From Blastomussa wellsi (Eukaryota > Cnidaria > Anthozoa > Scleractinia > Plerogyridae), in assembly GCA_947652115.1 (NCBI GenBank), contig OX393568.1, forward strand, positions 14,160,685-14,224,684: 64,000 nt of DNA, read 5' to 3'. Position numbers and translations under genes: made by a program. Under the pieces are notes generated by a model. It saw nothing but the letters and a program-made list of their open reading frames with translations, ran no database searches and was not told the DNA's origin. Positions within the stretch are counted from its first letter, which is position 1, and each line of letters opens with the position of its first letter. This document shows positions 36,019 to 45,408 of the stretch, piece after piece.

Positions 36019-37967
36019 ATGTCTTCGCAACGGCTAGTGGATTTCGACAACGGAACAGTGGTTCCACAACCTTCCAATATTGTAGCTTTGTTTTTCTCTG
36101 GGCCCAGAAACGAAGCCACAACACCCCCACCCCTCGCAACACCCACTGCAAACGACGTTGCAGCGACGAACGTCGACGACGCGACCAAACAAACCTTCGA
36201 AATCGCAACACCCGCTGCAAACGACGTTGCAGCGACACCCGCTGAAAACGACGAAAAACAGGAAGTTGCAGCAACACCCCCTGCAAACGACGAAGGGGCG
36301 TGGAGCAAGGGAAAGCGGAAAACAGCGCAATCCGCGCCACCATCGAGAGAATCGAGAAAAACACCTGGCACAGGGCAAAAAGAAGCTGGTTTGATCTACA
36401 CCCCGAGGAAGAGATCGCCGGCTATTTCGTGGCGAAATGCGACGTTTCCGAAGTCCCAATGGAAGAGTTGCACCAGGCGCTGCCGGTTTTCGCAAATCGT
36501 CTGGTCGGGGGCTTCGGCTACGATATCTACTCCATCGACTACACACAAGACTTTTCGGGCATTTTGGATCGCAAAGCTCTTGTGGACCACCTTGGGTTCG
36601 AAACGGCAGGGAGTTTGTCCGCCGCAATGGGAGAAAATAGCCCCCGGCTCCTGGACAACACCGCCAGCGTCGGGGAGCACTGCTGCACCTGGCTCGAGAC
36701 CACAGAACAACAAGAAACCACAACCACCCGAAACAAGATCTACAACAAAGTCGTTTCGAATTTCGAGGCAGGAGAAATCCGCGAGCCTGTTGGCGGGCAC
36801 CTGGCAGAATACGCCGACTGCCCCAACCAGCGGCTCCGCCAAACATTCTTCCACCCAGACGTGCAAGCCCGAGGTTGTCCTCGAATCGAAACCACTTTGT
36901 ATGGCCTCCCACTAAACGAACTATCGAACGAGAAAGCTTCCGCCTGCATCGAGAAAGTCTTGGCGCAGGTTTCTGTCGACGGCGACGAACAAGCTCTCTT
37001 TGTGGTCCAACCGCCCAGCAAGCAGTGGCAAAACCTCGCCGCCACCCTCGACAGGTGCCTTGTTCTCGCGGACAGACCACAAGGCCACATCTTCGTCGCG
37101 TGGGGCGGCCACACAACAACAGGCCGGATCTTTGGAGTCCACGTGCGCCCCACCCCAGCGAATGTCGAGGACCCAACCAAGTGGGAAAAAGCAGTGCAGT
37201 GGGCAGCAGGAGACTTCGGCTTCTGGTCTAGCCCGATTTTCCGGGTCGACATTCTGGCCGCCGACGACGAAGGGGTGGAATTCGGCCCGCTCCGCTGTTT
37301 TCAGAAAGACGCAAACGCCCGCACCATCCTCGCAGCGAGCAAAAAACCGACGCAGCTCCACCCAAACGGAGGCAACCTGCCAACACTTCTGCCGCCAACA
37401 GACAAGATCGTGTGGGAATGGCGGACCAAAAAATGCCACGCCATCGGCAACGATTCTTCGAAATACGAGCTCCAAGAAGTGCCAGAAATCGCCCAACAGC
37501 GGCAAATATCTGCGCTTTCGACAAGAAACCGAGAGAAAGCTCTCGAGGAGCTTCGGTACGCTCGCACAGCCGAGGAGTGGAAACGAGCCCACTGGGAAAG
37601 AGAAGAAAATAGACGCAAAAAAGAGGAAGAAAACACAGAGATTCGCCAAGCGGAAATAGAGACCGTTCGCGTCTATGCCGAGACAAAGAAAAAAATCGAA
37701 AGAAAAAGCCGAGAGACCCGTGAAAAAATCTTCGACGCTCTTGCGAAGGGCACAAAGAAAGTTTCGGAGCTGGCCGCAAACAAGATATGGAAAGTTCTTG
37801 GTTTTCGCGCGAAAGAAGAGAAATATCGGGTTGTCTTGCAGGAACCAAATTCTGTGTGTGTTTCTGTTTGGGCGACAAAAGGTCTGCGAAAAATCCTCCA
37901 CGAATGCGCGGCCTTCTTCCGCAAGGAGGGAAGACAAATTGGGGTCGGAAACTTTTCTGGCTTGTAG
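36019..37967 (+). CDS. Novel element protein, left copy (needs -1 frameshift; truncated by indels)
   Basis: Frame 1 starts at ATG 36019 (MSSQRLVDFDNGTVVPQPSN) and holds a ~97-residue Ala/Asn-rich leader with the repeated word (N)DVAATP. Beyond 36315 that frame stays open but becomes Ser/Arg/Pro-rich and looks out of frame. The globular protein continues in the -1 frame. Landmarks are AGYFVAKCDVSEVPMEELHQ, YDIYSIDYTQDFSG, TRNKIYNKVVSNFEAGEIRE, GCPRIETTLYGLPLNEL, HIFVAWGGHTTTGRIFGVHV and a long charged helix with EEWKRAHWEREENRR. Two extra G bases near 37926-37950 shift the frame and end it at 37967. The homologous tail (FQSNEGKKIVWNPIQVLEAP and onward to about 38330) persists in other frames with further indels. 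I see no Walker A motif, DDE triad or classic HUH motif. The KIYNK...RIE spacing faintly recalls plasmid rolling-circle initiators. Family otherwise unrecognised. Confidence 0.6.
36309..36315 (+). promoter_or_regulatory. Candidate -1 ribosomal frameshift site GGGAAAG, left copy
   Basis: Frame-1 codons here are AAG GGA AAG, so the heptamer is phased X-XXY-YYZ as required for tandem slippage. After a -1 slip the next codon starts at 36315 and enters the frame that encodes the globular protein. A short stem (GCGGA / TCCGC, 36315-36335) follows at once. The site is kept in the other arm. Confidence 0.55.
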
Positions 37968-38405
37968 CTTTCGACGGTGTCGGCATAGGCGTGGAGGGTT
38001 GGAGTTGCAAATCGAATCCCCGAAAACCTTCCAGTCCAACGAGGGCAAAAAAATTGTGTGGAATCCAATACAAGTTCTCGAAGCCCCAGACCATGGTCGA
38101 CTCCCAATCTTGCGGGCTCTTGGGGCGAAATGCGAAAAAATACGACAAACTTTGCGCAGATCTCGCCAAACCAAAACGCATTTTCCGAAACGTTTCTGCG
38201 CCAGCAAACAAAGACACGAAAAAAACAACAGACTTGCTGTCAGGAGAGTACATAGCCAAATGTTTCGCAGCGACAACCTTCCGAAACTCTCCGCGCGACC
38301 ATTCTATTCCTAGCTCCCCGCCTCGGCGAAGACGGGGGAAACCGGAAAACAGACGAAGAAAACCCCAACGCACGGGTACTTTCCTGGAAAGAGAGATCGA
38401 AGGCA

Positions 38406-38653
38406 ATGGGAGGCCTTCATACGCTGGTGCTAGTTTGCCTCTTTACAGCGACAATTTCTCGTATTTCGTCCGGGGAAAGCACTTTTGCAGGCGGCATTGC
38501 AGATATTTTTTTGCAGATTTTTTTTTTGGGCACCGCCTCCAAAATTGGTGTTTCTGGGCATCCCTGGTGTATCCCTGGTGTTATGTGTGCATTGCTGTGC
38601 ATATTTCCCTTGCAATTTGTCAACAATTCTCAGCAATTGCTGAGAATTGTTGA
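38406..38653 (+). other. Hydrophobic open frame in the left-specific centre
   Basis: It starts MGGLHTLVLVCLFTATISRI and continues with a second hydrophobic stretch (GVMCALLCIFPLQFV). The sequence is left-specific and not shared with the other arm. It may be chance, or a small membrane protein. The frame continues toward the gap, so its end is unknown. Confidence 0.25.
38621..38652. repeat. 32 bp perfect palindrome at the centre
   Basis: Half-site CAACAATTCTCAGCAA followed directly by its exact reverse complement (axis at 38636/38637). It would extrude a 16 bp stem without a loop. It lies near the mid-point of the two arms, while the DNA on its two sides is unrelated. Confidence 0.85.
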
Positions 38654-38800
38654 AAACCAACCGAAACAGCAGCTGCAAGGCCTGCAACAACAGAAACAGC
38701 GGCATGCAATGCCTGCAACAGCAGAAACCGCGGCTGCAAAGCCCGCAGAAACCAAAAAGTGGCAGGATGTTCTTCCTGCCTGCAGATCCTGGCCGGCGTG
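38653..38800. other. Right-specific centre: 'ctgcaacaacagaaac' repeats
   Basis: A GC-rich run of near-repeats (cctgcaacaacagaaacagc, ggcatgcaatgcctgcaaca, gcagaaaccgcggctgcaaa) has no counterpart in the left centre. Read on the minus strand it could be the C-terminal tail of the right-arm gene, since that frame is open through it. Confidence 0.5.
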
Positions 38801-39000
38801 NNNNNNNNNNNNNNNNNNNNNNNNNNNNNNNNNNNNNNNNNNNNNNNNNNNNNNNNNNNNNNNNNNNNNNNNNNNNNNNNNNNNNNNNNNNNNNNNNNNN
38901 NNNNNNNNNNNNNNNNNNNNNNNNNNNNNNNNNNNNNNNNNNNNNNNNNNNNNNNNNNNNNNNNNNNNNNNNNNNNNNNNNNNNNNNNNNNNNNNNNNNN
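38801..39000. other. Assembly gap (200 N)
   Basis: Exactly 200 unknown bases, a conventional gap of uncertain real length, placed in the centre of the palindrome where assembly is difficult. Confidence 0.99.
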
Positions 39001-41342
39001 AGGAAGTACCCGTGCGTTGGGGTTTCTTCGTCTGTTTTCGGTTCCCCGTCTTCGCAGAGCGGGAGCAGGAATAGAATGGTCCGCGGAGAGTTTCGGAAGG
39101 TTGTCGCTGCGAAACGTTTGGCTATGTACTCTCCTGCCAGCAAGTCTGTTGTTTTTTTTCGTGTCTTTGTTTGCTGGCGCAGAAACTTTTCGGAAAATGG
39201 TTTTGGTTTTGGCGAGATCTGCGCAAAGTTTGTCGTATTCTTCGCATTTCGCCCCAAGAGCCCGCAAGATTGGGAGTCGACCAGGGTCTGGGGCTTCGAG
39301 AACTTGTATTGGATTCCACACAATTTTTTTGCCCTCGTTGGACTGGAAGGTTTTCGGGGATTCGATTTGCAACTCCAACACTCCAAGCTTGCCGACACCG
39401 TCGAAAGCTACAAGCCAGAAAAGTTTCCGACCCAATTTGTCTTCCTCCTTGCGGAAGAAGGCCGCGCATTCGTGGAGGATTTTTCGCAGACCTTTTGTCG
39501 CCCAAACAGAAACACACACAGAATTTGGTTCCTGCAAGACAACCCGATATTTCTCTTCTTTCGCGCGAAAACCAAGAACTTTCCATATCTTGTTTGCGGC
39601 CAGCTCCAAAACTTTTTTTGTGCCCTTCGCAAGAGCGTCGAAGATTTTTTCGCGGGTCTCTCGGCTTTTTCTTTCGATTTTTTTCTTTGTCTCGGCATAG
39701 ACGCGAAGGGTCTCTATTTCCGTTTGTGTTTTCTTCCTCTTTTTGCGTCTATTTTCTTCTCTTTCCCAGTGGGCTCGTTTCCACTCCTCGGCTGTGCAGA
39801 CGTACCGAAGCTCCTCGAGAACTTTCTCTCGGTTTCTTGTCGAAAGCGTAGATATTTGTCGCTGTTGAGCGATTTCAGGCACTTCGTGGAGCTCGTATTT
39901 CGAAGAATCGTTGCCGATGGCGTGGCATTTTTTGGTCCGCCATTCCCACACGATCTTGTCGGTTGGCGGCAGAAGTGTTGGCAGGTTGCCTCCGTTTGGG
40001 TGGAGCTGCGTCGGTTTTTTGCTCGCTGCGAGGATGGTGCGGGCGTTTGCGTCTTTCTGAAAACAGCGGAGCGGGCCGAGTTCCACCCCTTCGTCGTCGG
40101 CGGCCAGAATGTCGACCCGGAAAATCGGGCAAGACCGGAACCCGAAGTCCCCTGCTGCCCACTGCACTGCTTTTTCCCACTTGGTTGGGTCCTCGACATT
40201 CGCTGGGGTGGGGCGCACGTGGACTCCAAAGATCCGGCCTGTTGTTGTGTGGCCGCCCCACGCGACGAAGATGTGGCCTTGTGGTCTGTCCGCGAGAACA
40301 AGGCACCTGTCGAGGGTGGCGGCGAGGTTTTGCCACTGCTTGCTGGGCGGTTGGACCACAAAGAGAGCTTGTTCGTCGCCGTCGACAGAAACCTGCGCCA
40401 AGACTTTCTCGATGCAGGCGGAAGCTTTCTCGTTCGATAGTTCGTTTAGTGGGAGGCCATACAAAGTGGTTTCGATTCGAGGACAACCTCGGGCTTGCAC
40501 GTCTGGGTGGAAGAATGTTTGGCGGAGCCGCTGGTTGGGGCAGTCGGCGTATTCTGCCAGGTGCCCGCCAACAGGCTCGCGGATTTCTCCTGCCTCGAAA
40601 TTCGAAACGACTTTGTTGTAGATCTTGTTTCGGGTGGTTGTGGTTTCTTGTTGTTCTGTGGTCTCGAGCCAGGTGCAGCAGTGCTCCCCGACGCTGGCGG
40701 TGTTGTCCAGGAACCGGGGACTATTTTCTCCCATTGCGGCGGACAAACTCCCTGCCGTTTCGAACCCAAGGTGGTCCACAAGAGCTTTGCGATCCAAAGT
40801 GCCCGAAAAGTCTTGTGTGTAGTCGATGGAGTAGATATCGTAGCCGAAGCCCCCGACCAGACGATTTGCGAAAACCGGCAGCGCCTGGTGCAACTCTTCC
40901 ATTGGGACTTCGGAAACGTCGCATTTCGCCACGAAATAGCCGGCGATCTCTTCCTCGGGGTGTAGATCAAACCAGCTTTATTTTGCCCTGTGCCAGGTGT
41001 TTTTCTCGATTCTCTCGATGGTGGCGCGGATTGCGCTGTTTTCCGCTTTCCCTTGCTCCACGCCCCTTCGTCGTTTGCAGGGGGTGTTGCTGCAACTTCC
41101 TGTTTTTCGTCGTCTTCAGCGGGTGTCGCTGCAACGTCGTTTGCAGCGGGTGTTGCGATTTCGAAGGTTTGTTTGGTCGCGTCGTCGACGTTCGTCGCTG
41201 CAACGTCGTTTGCAGTGGGTGTTGCGAGGGGTGGGGGTATTGTGGCTTCGTTTCTGGGCCCAGAGAAAAACAAAGCTACAATATTGGAAGGTTGTGGAAC
41301 CACTGTTCCGTTGTCGAAATCCACTAGCCGTTGCGAAGACAT
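39001..41342 (-). pseudogene. Novel element protein, right copy (premature stop)
   Basis: Mirror copy of the left gene, starting at ATG 41342 on the minus strand. It has the same leader, the same frame change and the same slippery heptamer. After the frame change a TAA at 40978-40980 replaces the sense codon found in the left copy, and this breaks the protein early. Beyond that stop the frame is open without interruption from 40932 to the gap at 39000. It includes the C-terminal part that is frameshifted in the left copy (LELQIESPKTFQSNEG, PILRALGAKCEEYDKLCADL). The right copy is therefore the better guide to the C-terminus and the left to the N-terminus. Confidence 0.65.
41046..41052 (-). 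promoter_or_regulatory. Candidate -1 frameshift site GGGAAAG, right copy
   Basis: The plus strand reads CTTTCCC, giving the same heptamer on the minus strand in the same phase as in the left arm. Confidence 0.5.
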
Positions 41343-41359
41343 TCTTGTATACTTTTTCG

Positions 41360-42095
41360 GCAACGTATTTGTTCAATTGGGGGATTTTGGCAACCTGTTT
41401 GATGTTTGTTTTTGTGCCCTGCCGGCAAAGCAGCTCTTGTGACAAAGTGGTTTGTGGCAAAAGTTGTCTGGCTTGTGGCAATGGAAAAGTGGAAGAAAAA
41501 AAGTTGCCGAAAATTTGGGTGCCGAAAAAAAAATGCGCTCTCCATCTGCGAAAATTTGGGTGTTGGAGAAAAAAAACCGCTGTTCTTGTGTGCGAAAATT
41601 TGGTTACCGAAAATTTGGGTGCCGAAAAAAAAAGTGCGCTCTCCTAGCGGATTTTGGCAACCTGTTTGTTTTTTGTGCCCTGCAGAGAGGCACCTGCTGT
41701 CGGGCAAAACACCACCTTCGAAAAAAGCGGCTCTTGTTCCAAACAAAGTGGTTTGTGGCAAGGCAAAAGTGGTCTGGCTTGTGGCAATGGAAAAGTGGTC
41801 TGGTTTGTGGCAATGGAAAAGTGGAAGAAAAAAGTTGCCGAAAATTTGGGTGCCGAAAAAAAAGTGCGCTCTCCTAATACATTTTCAGTTGCTAGGGAGA
41901 TTTGGTATGCATTCTATTGTTTTGCACGTGAAAAGTTATTGTTTCAGTTGGCTGTTCACATGATATTTGGGAAAAAACCCATGATGTCAGCGCGGATCAA
42001 ATGTATTTTTGGCAATGGTTGGCAACCTCGGAGCTCAAAAAAGTAAAAAGTCGCCGAAAATTTGGGTGCCGAAAAAAAAAGTGCGCTCTCCTAAT
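41360..42095. repeat. Iterated motif region, right arm
   Basis: Reverse-complement counterpart of 35487-35990 (ccgaaaatttgggtgccgaa, agtgcgctctcc, gtttgtggcaatggaaaagt). It has one additional 'gccgaaaatttgggtgccga' plus 'gtgcgctctcctaa' unit at 42051-42093 that the left arm lacks at the matching place. Confidence 0.65.
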
Positions 42096-42146
42096 GTCAC
42101 AACTGTTGAGCGACTCGAAACTGACAGTGGGTGTGTTCTTCTACAA

Positions 42147-42306
42147 GTAGTAATCCCGAGATTAAACAAATACAACTTCGGAGTGCAACTTTTTACATCT
42201 TCGCCCAAGTGAAAGAAGCGAGCAAAAAGCGAGCTTGTTTCACTTGGGCGAAGATGTAAAAAGTTGCACGACGAGGTGGTATTTGTTTAATCCCGGGATT
42301 ACTACT
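42147..42306. repeat. Right terminal hairpin
   Basis: A 160 bp self-complementary end. GTAGTAATCCCGAGATTAAA is followed by 'tgcaactttttacatcttcg' and 'cccaagtgaaagaagc', then the complements to GGGATTACTACT. It is the inverse of the left terminus with a few base differences. Confidence 0.8.
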
Positions 42307-42311
42307 CAAAG
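42307..42311. other. Target-site duplication CAAAG, right
   Basis: Direct repeat of 35070-35074, directly abutting the right terminus. Confidence 0.75.
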
Positions 42312-42469
42312 TTTTAAGTTTTTAAATGGGAATGTCGCCAACGTCCTTTCTCGTTTGAGTCAGCCAATGTACGCAAATTATTTAAGTTTTAATTACATGC
42401 TAATCTTCGTAAACCACAATTTCATTAAGTTCTTCTTCGTAGATGTTTGGCTTCAAATCCGCAAAGTGA

Positions 42470-42972
42470 CAGTGTAAAAATGTTGACAAGCCTGCGCGAC
42501 TCCTACGTGCCGTGAAATTTGTACTGATTTGCCGTTCCCTTTTCGATTTCCATCTTTCGACCGTTTTCTTGCTTCGCACTTTTGTTTAGGGCTAGGGTAT
42601 CAAAGCAATCACATCATAGGGATGCATGATTTCCGTTGTTATCTGACGCTCTCGTGTAGAGTCTGACACCTCTATAATTTATCATTTGCTGTTACATGTA
42701 GTTTATTTTGGATCATATCTAATGCAAGACTTTCTTTTTGCTTTAGAAAGACAAAGTGTGAGATTTACCGTGAGATTTATCTTACTTGCATTCTACATTG
42801 TGGAGCCGGGCCTGGCTGTTTCATTAAACTGTTGCAAGTTATTGTTGCGTCTTATCACGGATACGATAATTAAGAAAACGGTCGAAAGATCGAAATCAAA
42901 AAGGGAACGGCAAATCAGTACAAATGTCACGGCACGTAGAAGTCGCGCAGGCTTGTCAACATTTTTACACTG
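42470..42972. repeat. 503 bp foldback element
   Basis: CAGTGTAAAAATGTTGACAA at the left is mirrored at the right end (TTGTCAACATTTTTACACTG). The ~110 bp arms include 'gcctgcgcgact', 'aaatttgtactgatttgcc' and 'cgaccgttttctt' with their inverses. No coding content. CAGTG ends recall hAT-type elements, but I see no 8 bp duplication. Confidence 0.75.
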
Positions 42973-43361
42973 ACGCAAATCATGCAGCAGCCCTATGACC
43001 TTTTAACATCTGCTGTACAACACTAAAACGGATCTTTTTTTCATCGTAGTTAACCACTTTAAAAAATTTTGCTTTCAAAATTAGTTTACAAAAAAAGATG
43101 AAGTTGGTAACCACCGTCTAGTATAAAAAGTTTTGCGGGAGATTTGTTTTGCGAATTGTTGAATTTTCGTGTTTAGTAGGAACAAATTTGTACGGTTCGA
43201 GATTACTTAAATTTCTGCTGGGAGTTAATTTTTTTGATTTTATGTTCAAGCAGTCACTTTACTTGCTGAATGTCAAAAACGTGCCACGATCAGAACACGA
43301 CGTGTTATGCATTCATGTAGTAGTTTTGTTTGTGATGGAAACTAGTTATATAAGCTCGAGA

Positions 43362-43412
43362 ATAACAATAATAATAACAACAATAATAATAATAGTGATA
43401 ATAATAAATAAC
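43362..43412. repeat. AAT/AAC microsatellite
   Basis: Irregular run of AATAAT, AACAAC and GATAAT units. Confidence 0.9.
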
Positions 43413-43850
43413 GATATTTAGAGAGGAAGCCACATCAGCCTCAGCTGGTTTCCATGTCGGTCCTCTCTCCAGGTTGAATTGGAAAATAGAAATGTTGGTT
43501 TTTGAGGAGGGAGGAAAACCGGAGAACCCGGAGAAAAACCCTCGGAGCGCGGAGAGAACAAACAACAAATTCCAGTGTCCGTTATGATCCGATATGATCG
43601 CCGTAGTAACGAAATGCAGATTTACAGTGCGAGCACAGCTCTTTATTGGAATAAAGGGAGTACATTTTTGCGGCGATTTATTCTGCGGGATTTTATTTTT
43701 GCAGATCGGGACCAAAAGTAATCTGAGATTGTTAATTTTTTTTACAACGCCCTTTGATTGCAATTGGTTACGGAAAACTCGCCACCCAATCACGGTCAAG
43801 CCGACGGAGCGTTCATGTGAGTGATACTATTTTTATAACATTTATTTTTA

Positions 43851-44128
43851 GGCGCGGTGGCCTCATGGCTAGTGCGCTCGTCTCCGGATCGAGCGGTCCG
43901 GGTTCGAGCCCTGGCCGGGGACATTTTGTTGTGTTCTTCGGTAAGACAATTAACTCTCACAGTGCCTCTCTCCACCCAATTGTATGGGTACCGGCTGGGG
44001 TAACTTGCGATGGACTAGCATCCCATCCAGGGGAAGTAGAAATACCCCTATTCGCTTCATGCTACGGAAATCGGGGATAAGCGCCGGCCTGATGAGCCAC
44101 TGAGGTTCCAACGCAGACTTTACCTGTA
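43851..44128 (+). repeat. tRNA-derived SINE, copy 2
   Basis: It starts GGCGCGGTGGCCTCATGGCT (A-box-like), with GGTTCGAGCCCTGG (B box) at about 43900-43913. The body carries 'actagcatcccatccagggg', 'ctacggaaatcggggataag' and 'aacgcagactttacct', the last shared with the tails of the minus-strand SINEs at 4241 and 54075. Confidence 0.75.
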
Positions 44129-45277
44129 CCCCATGTGAAGATTTCGGAGTCATCATGTTTACCAGCATGATTAGCAAATCATTGAGAGCTAACTTTTCTT
44201 GAACAGAAGATAACATTGCCTTGATTTCTTTTCATAAATTAAAAATGTAGTTTTATAGCATACCAGACAATTTTTGCACTAGGTGAACTTTTTTGCCCTT
44301 TTGAAAATGAATAACAAAAGTTGTGTTTAATCTGGAGAGCATAATAACGAGGACATTACATGGCTGCCTGGGGATACGAATTTTATCTGGCTGAATAGGG
44401 CTAACGAATTATTTGATATATTTACTTAAAAATGTTGATTTCAATTGAGTGTTACAGAAATAAGAATAAGCAATAAGAACAAAGATCAACAAAAGTAAGC
44501 AGCATAATGACCTATGAGAAGTCCAATCTAATAAACGTGACCAGTCCCTTCACTGTGCACAATTAAGATATGAGTTTTTAGCAAAAGGAAAAATCCTGGT
44601 ATTTCATCAGCATCTAGATAATATTCTTTTCCGTTTTTTTATCATTATGAAATGTTATATCACGGAGTCGTCCCTTGTCCGGTAACACTTACCGTCAACT
44701 TGTTTCAAGAGCCGAGGTTCCCTTTAAAAATTGCCCGGGGCAAAATTACTTGATCCTGATTGGACGAGCGGGGAAACTTCTCGTTCCAAAAATTGGTAAG
44801 CCCGCTGCACTGAGTTTTTAACGGCGGGATTTTGAACAAATTAAAATTTTCAAACACAGCGCTTGCTTTTACGTCGCTTCGGTATTTGCTTCAGTTTCCC
44901 AATTTATTCGTTGAAAAAGGAATGTAATCCGTGTAGTAGCTTAAAACTAAATGGCGAAAACATGTAGGTAGCGTTCCTTTTAGCCAATCCAGTTTCGGAT
45001 CTAGTGAATCTAGATTGTTTCAATTTTCGTTTTAGTTGGAACGAAAATCTAAAAATAGATTACGCAACAACGCCAAGGGGCCTGGGAACGATAGATTTTT
45101 TTCAAACGCTCGCATTTTTCTCAAATGGAACGAAAATCTGAAACCAGTTTCAGTTACCAATCCGAACGATCCGCGTTCGGAGGTGGATTGTTTAGATTGC
45201 AATCTTAAATTGGTTTCGCCATAAATGGAACGGGAAATCTAATTTTCGATCGCAAAATCCGGTTTTAGATTGGTTAC
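44129..45277. other. No recognisable gene
   Basis: Several 'acgaaaatct' and 'ttagattg' words recur between 44980 and 45270 beside the MITE. They look like decayed repeats. No gene is supported. Confidence 0.3.
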
Positions 45278-45408
45278 TGCGGTTTTCAATGGCATGCGAA
45301 CTCTGATGTTCAAAACCCAACCAACGATTGCGTTTTTCGCTGCCGTCAATCATAATTACGGTAAAAGTTAATGAACCTTGAAAATCAGAAACAAACAAAA
45401 TGGATCGA

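Larger units (their letters stand above)
35075..42306. mobile_element. 7.2 kb palindromic element with hairpin termini and a duplicated novel gene
   Basis: The left end starts AGTAGTAATCCCGGGATTAA and the right end is its exact inverse, with CAAAG on both flanks. The two arms (about 35075-38387 and 39001-42306) are near-identical in inverted orientation over ~3.3 kb, with scattered substitutions, small indels and a block near 42044-42095 present only on the right. In each arm, from outside inward: a self-complementary ~160 bp terminus, a region of short iterated motifs, and a GC-rich gene pointing to the centre. The centre (about 38388-39000) is not homologous between the sides and contains a 200-N assembly gap. 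The base composition of the gene differs sharply from the AT-rich surroundings. A DNA-mediated mobile element or an integrated replicon fits best. I know of no named family with this combination. Confidence 0.75.

Noticed and set aside
36034..38276. Long antisense and shifted frames inside the GC-rich arms (Arg/Ser/Pro-rich translations)
   Set aside because: GC-rich coding DNA leaves few stops in other frames. These translations have shadow-like composition and no motifs.
38406..40440. Very long open frames running through the N gap (for example 38620-40932 minus and 38647-40440 plus)
   Set aside because: The run of N is translated as open sequence, so the frames join unrelated sides of the palindrome. 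Only the minus-strand frame on the right arm up to the gap is supported.
35075..42306. The palindrome as a pure sequencing or assembly foldback artefact
   Set aside because: The arms differ by substitutions, indels, a right-only block and unrelated centres, and a CAAAG duplication flanks the outer ends. An artefact would give identical arms and no target duplication. The gap still leaves some doubt about the centre.
35075..42306. Calling the element an endogenous parvovirus
   Set aside because: Hairpin ends suggest it, but I see no SF3 helicase Walker motifs, no HUH motif and no capsid-like frame.
42470..42972. hAT-type assignment for the foldback with CAGTG ends
   Set aside because: No 8 bp target duplication could be seen, so the superfamily is left open.
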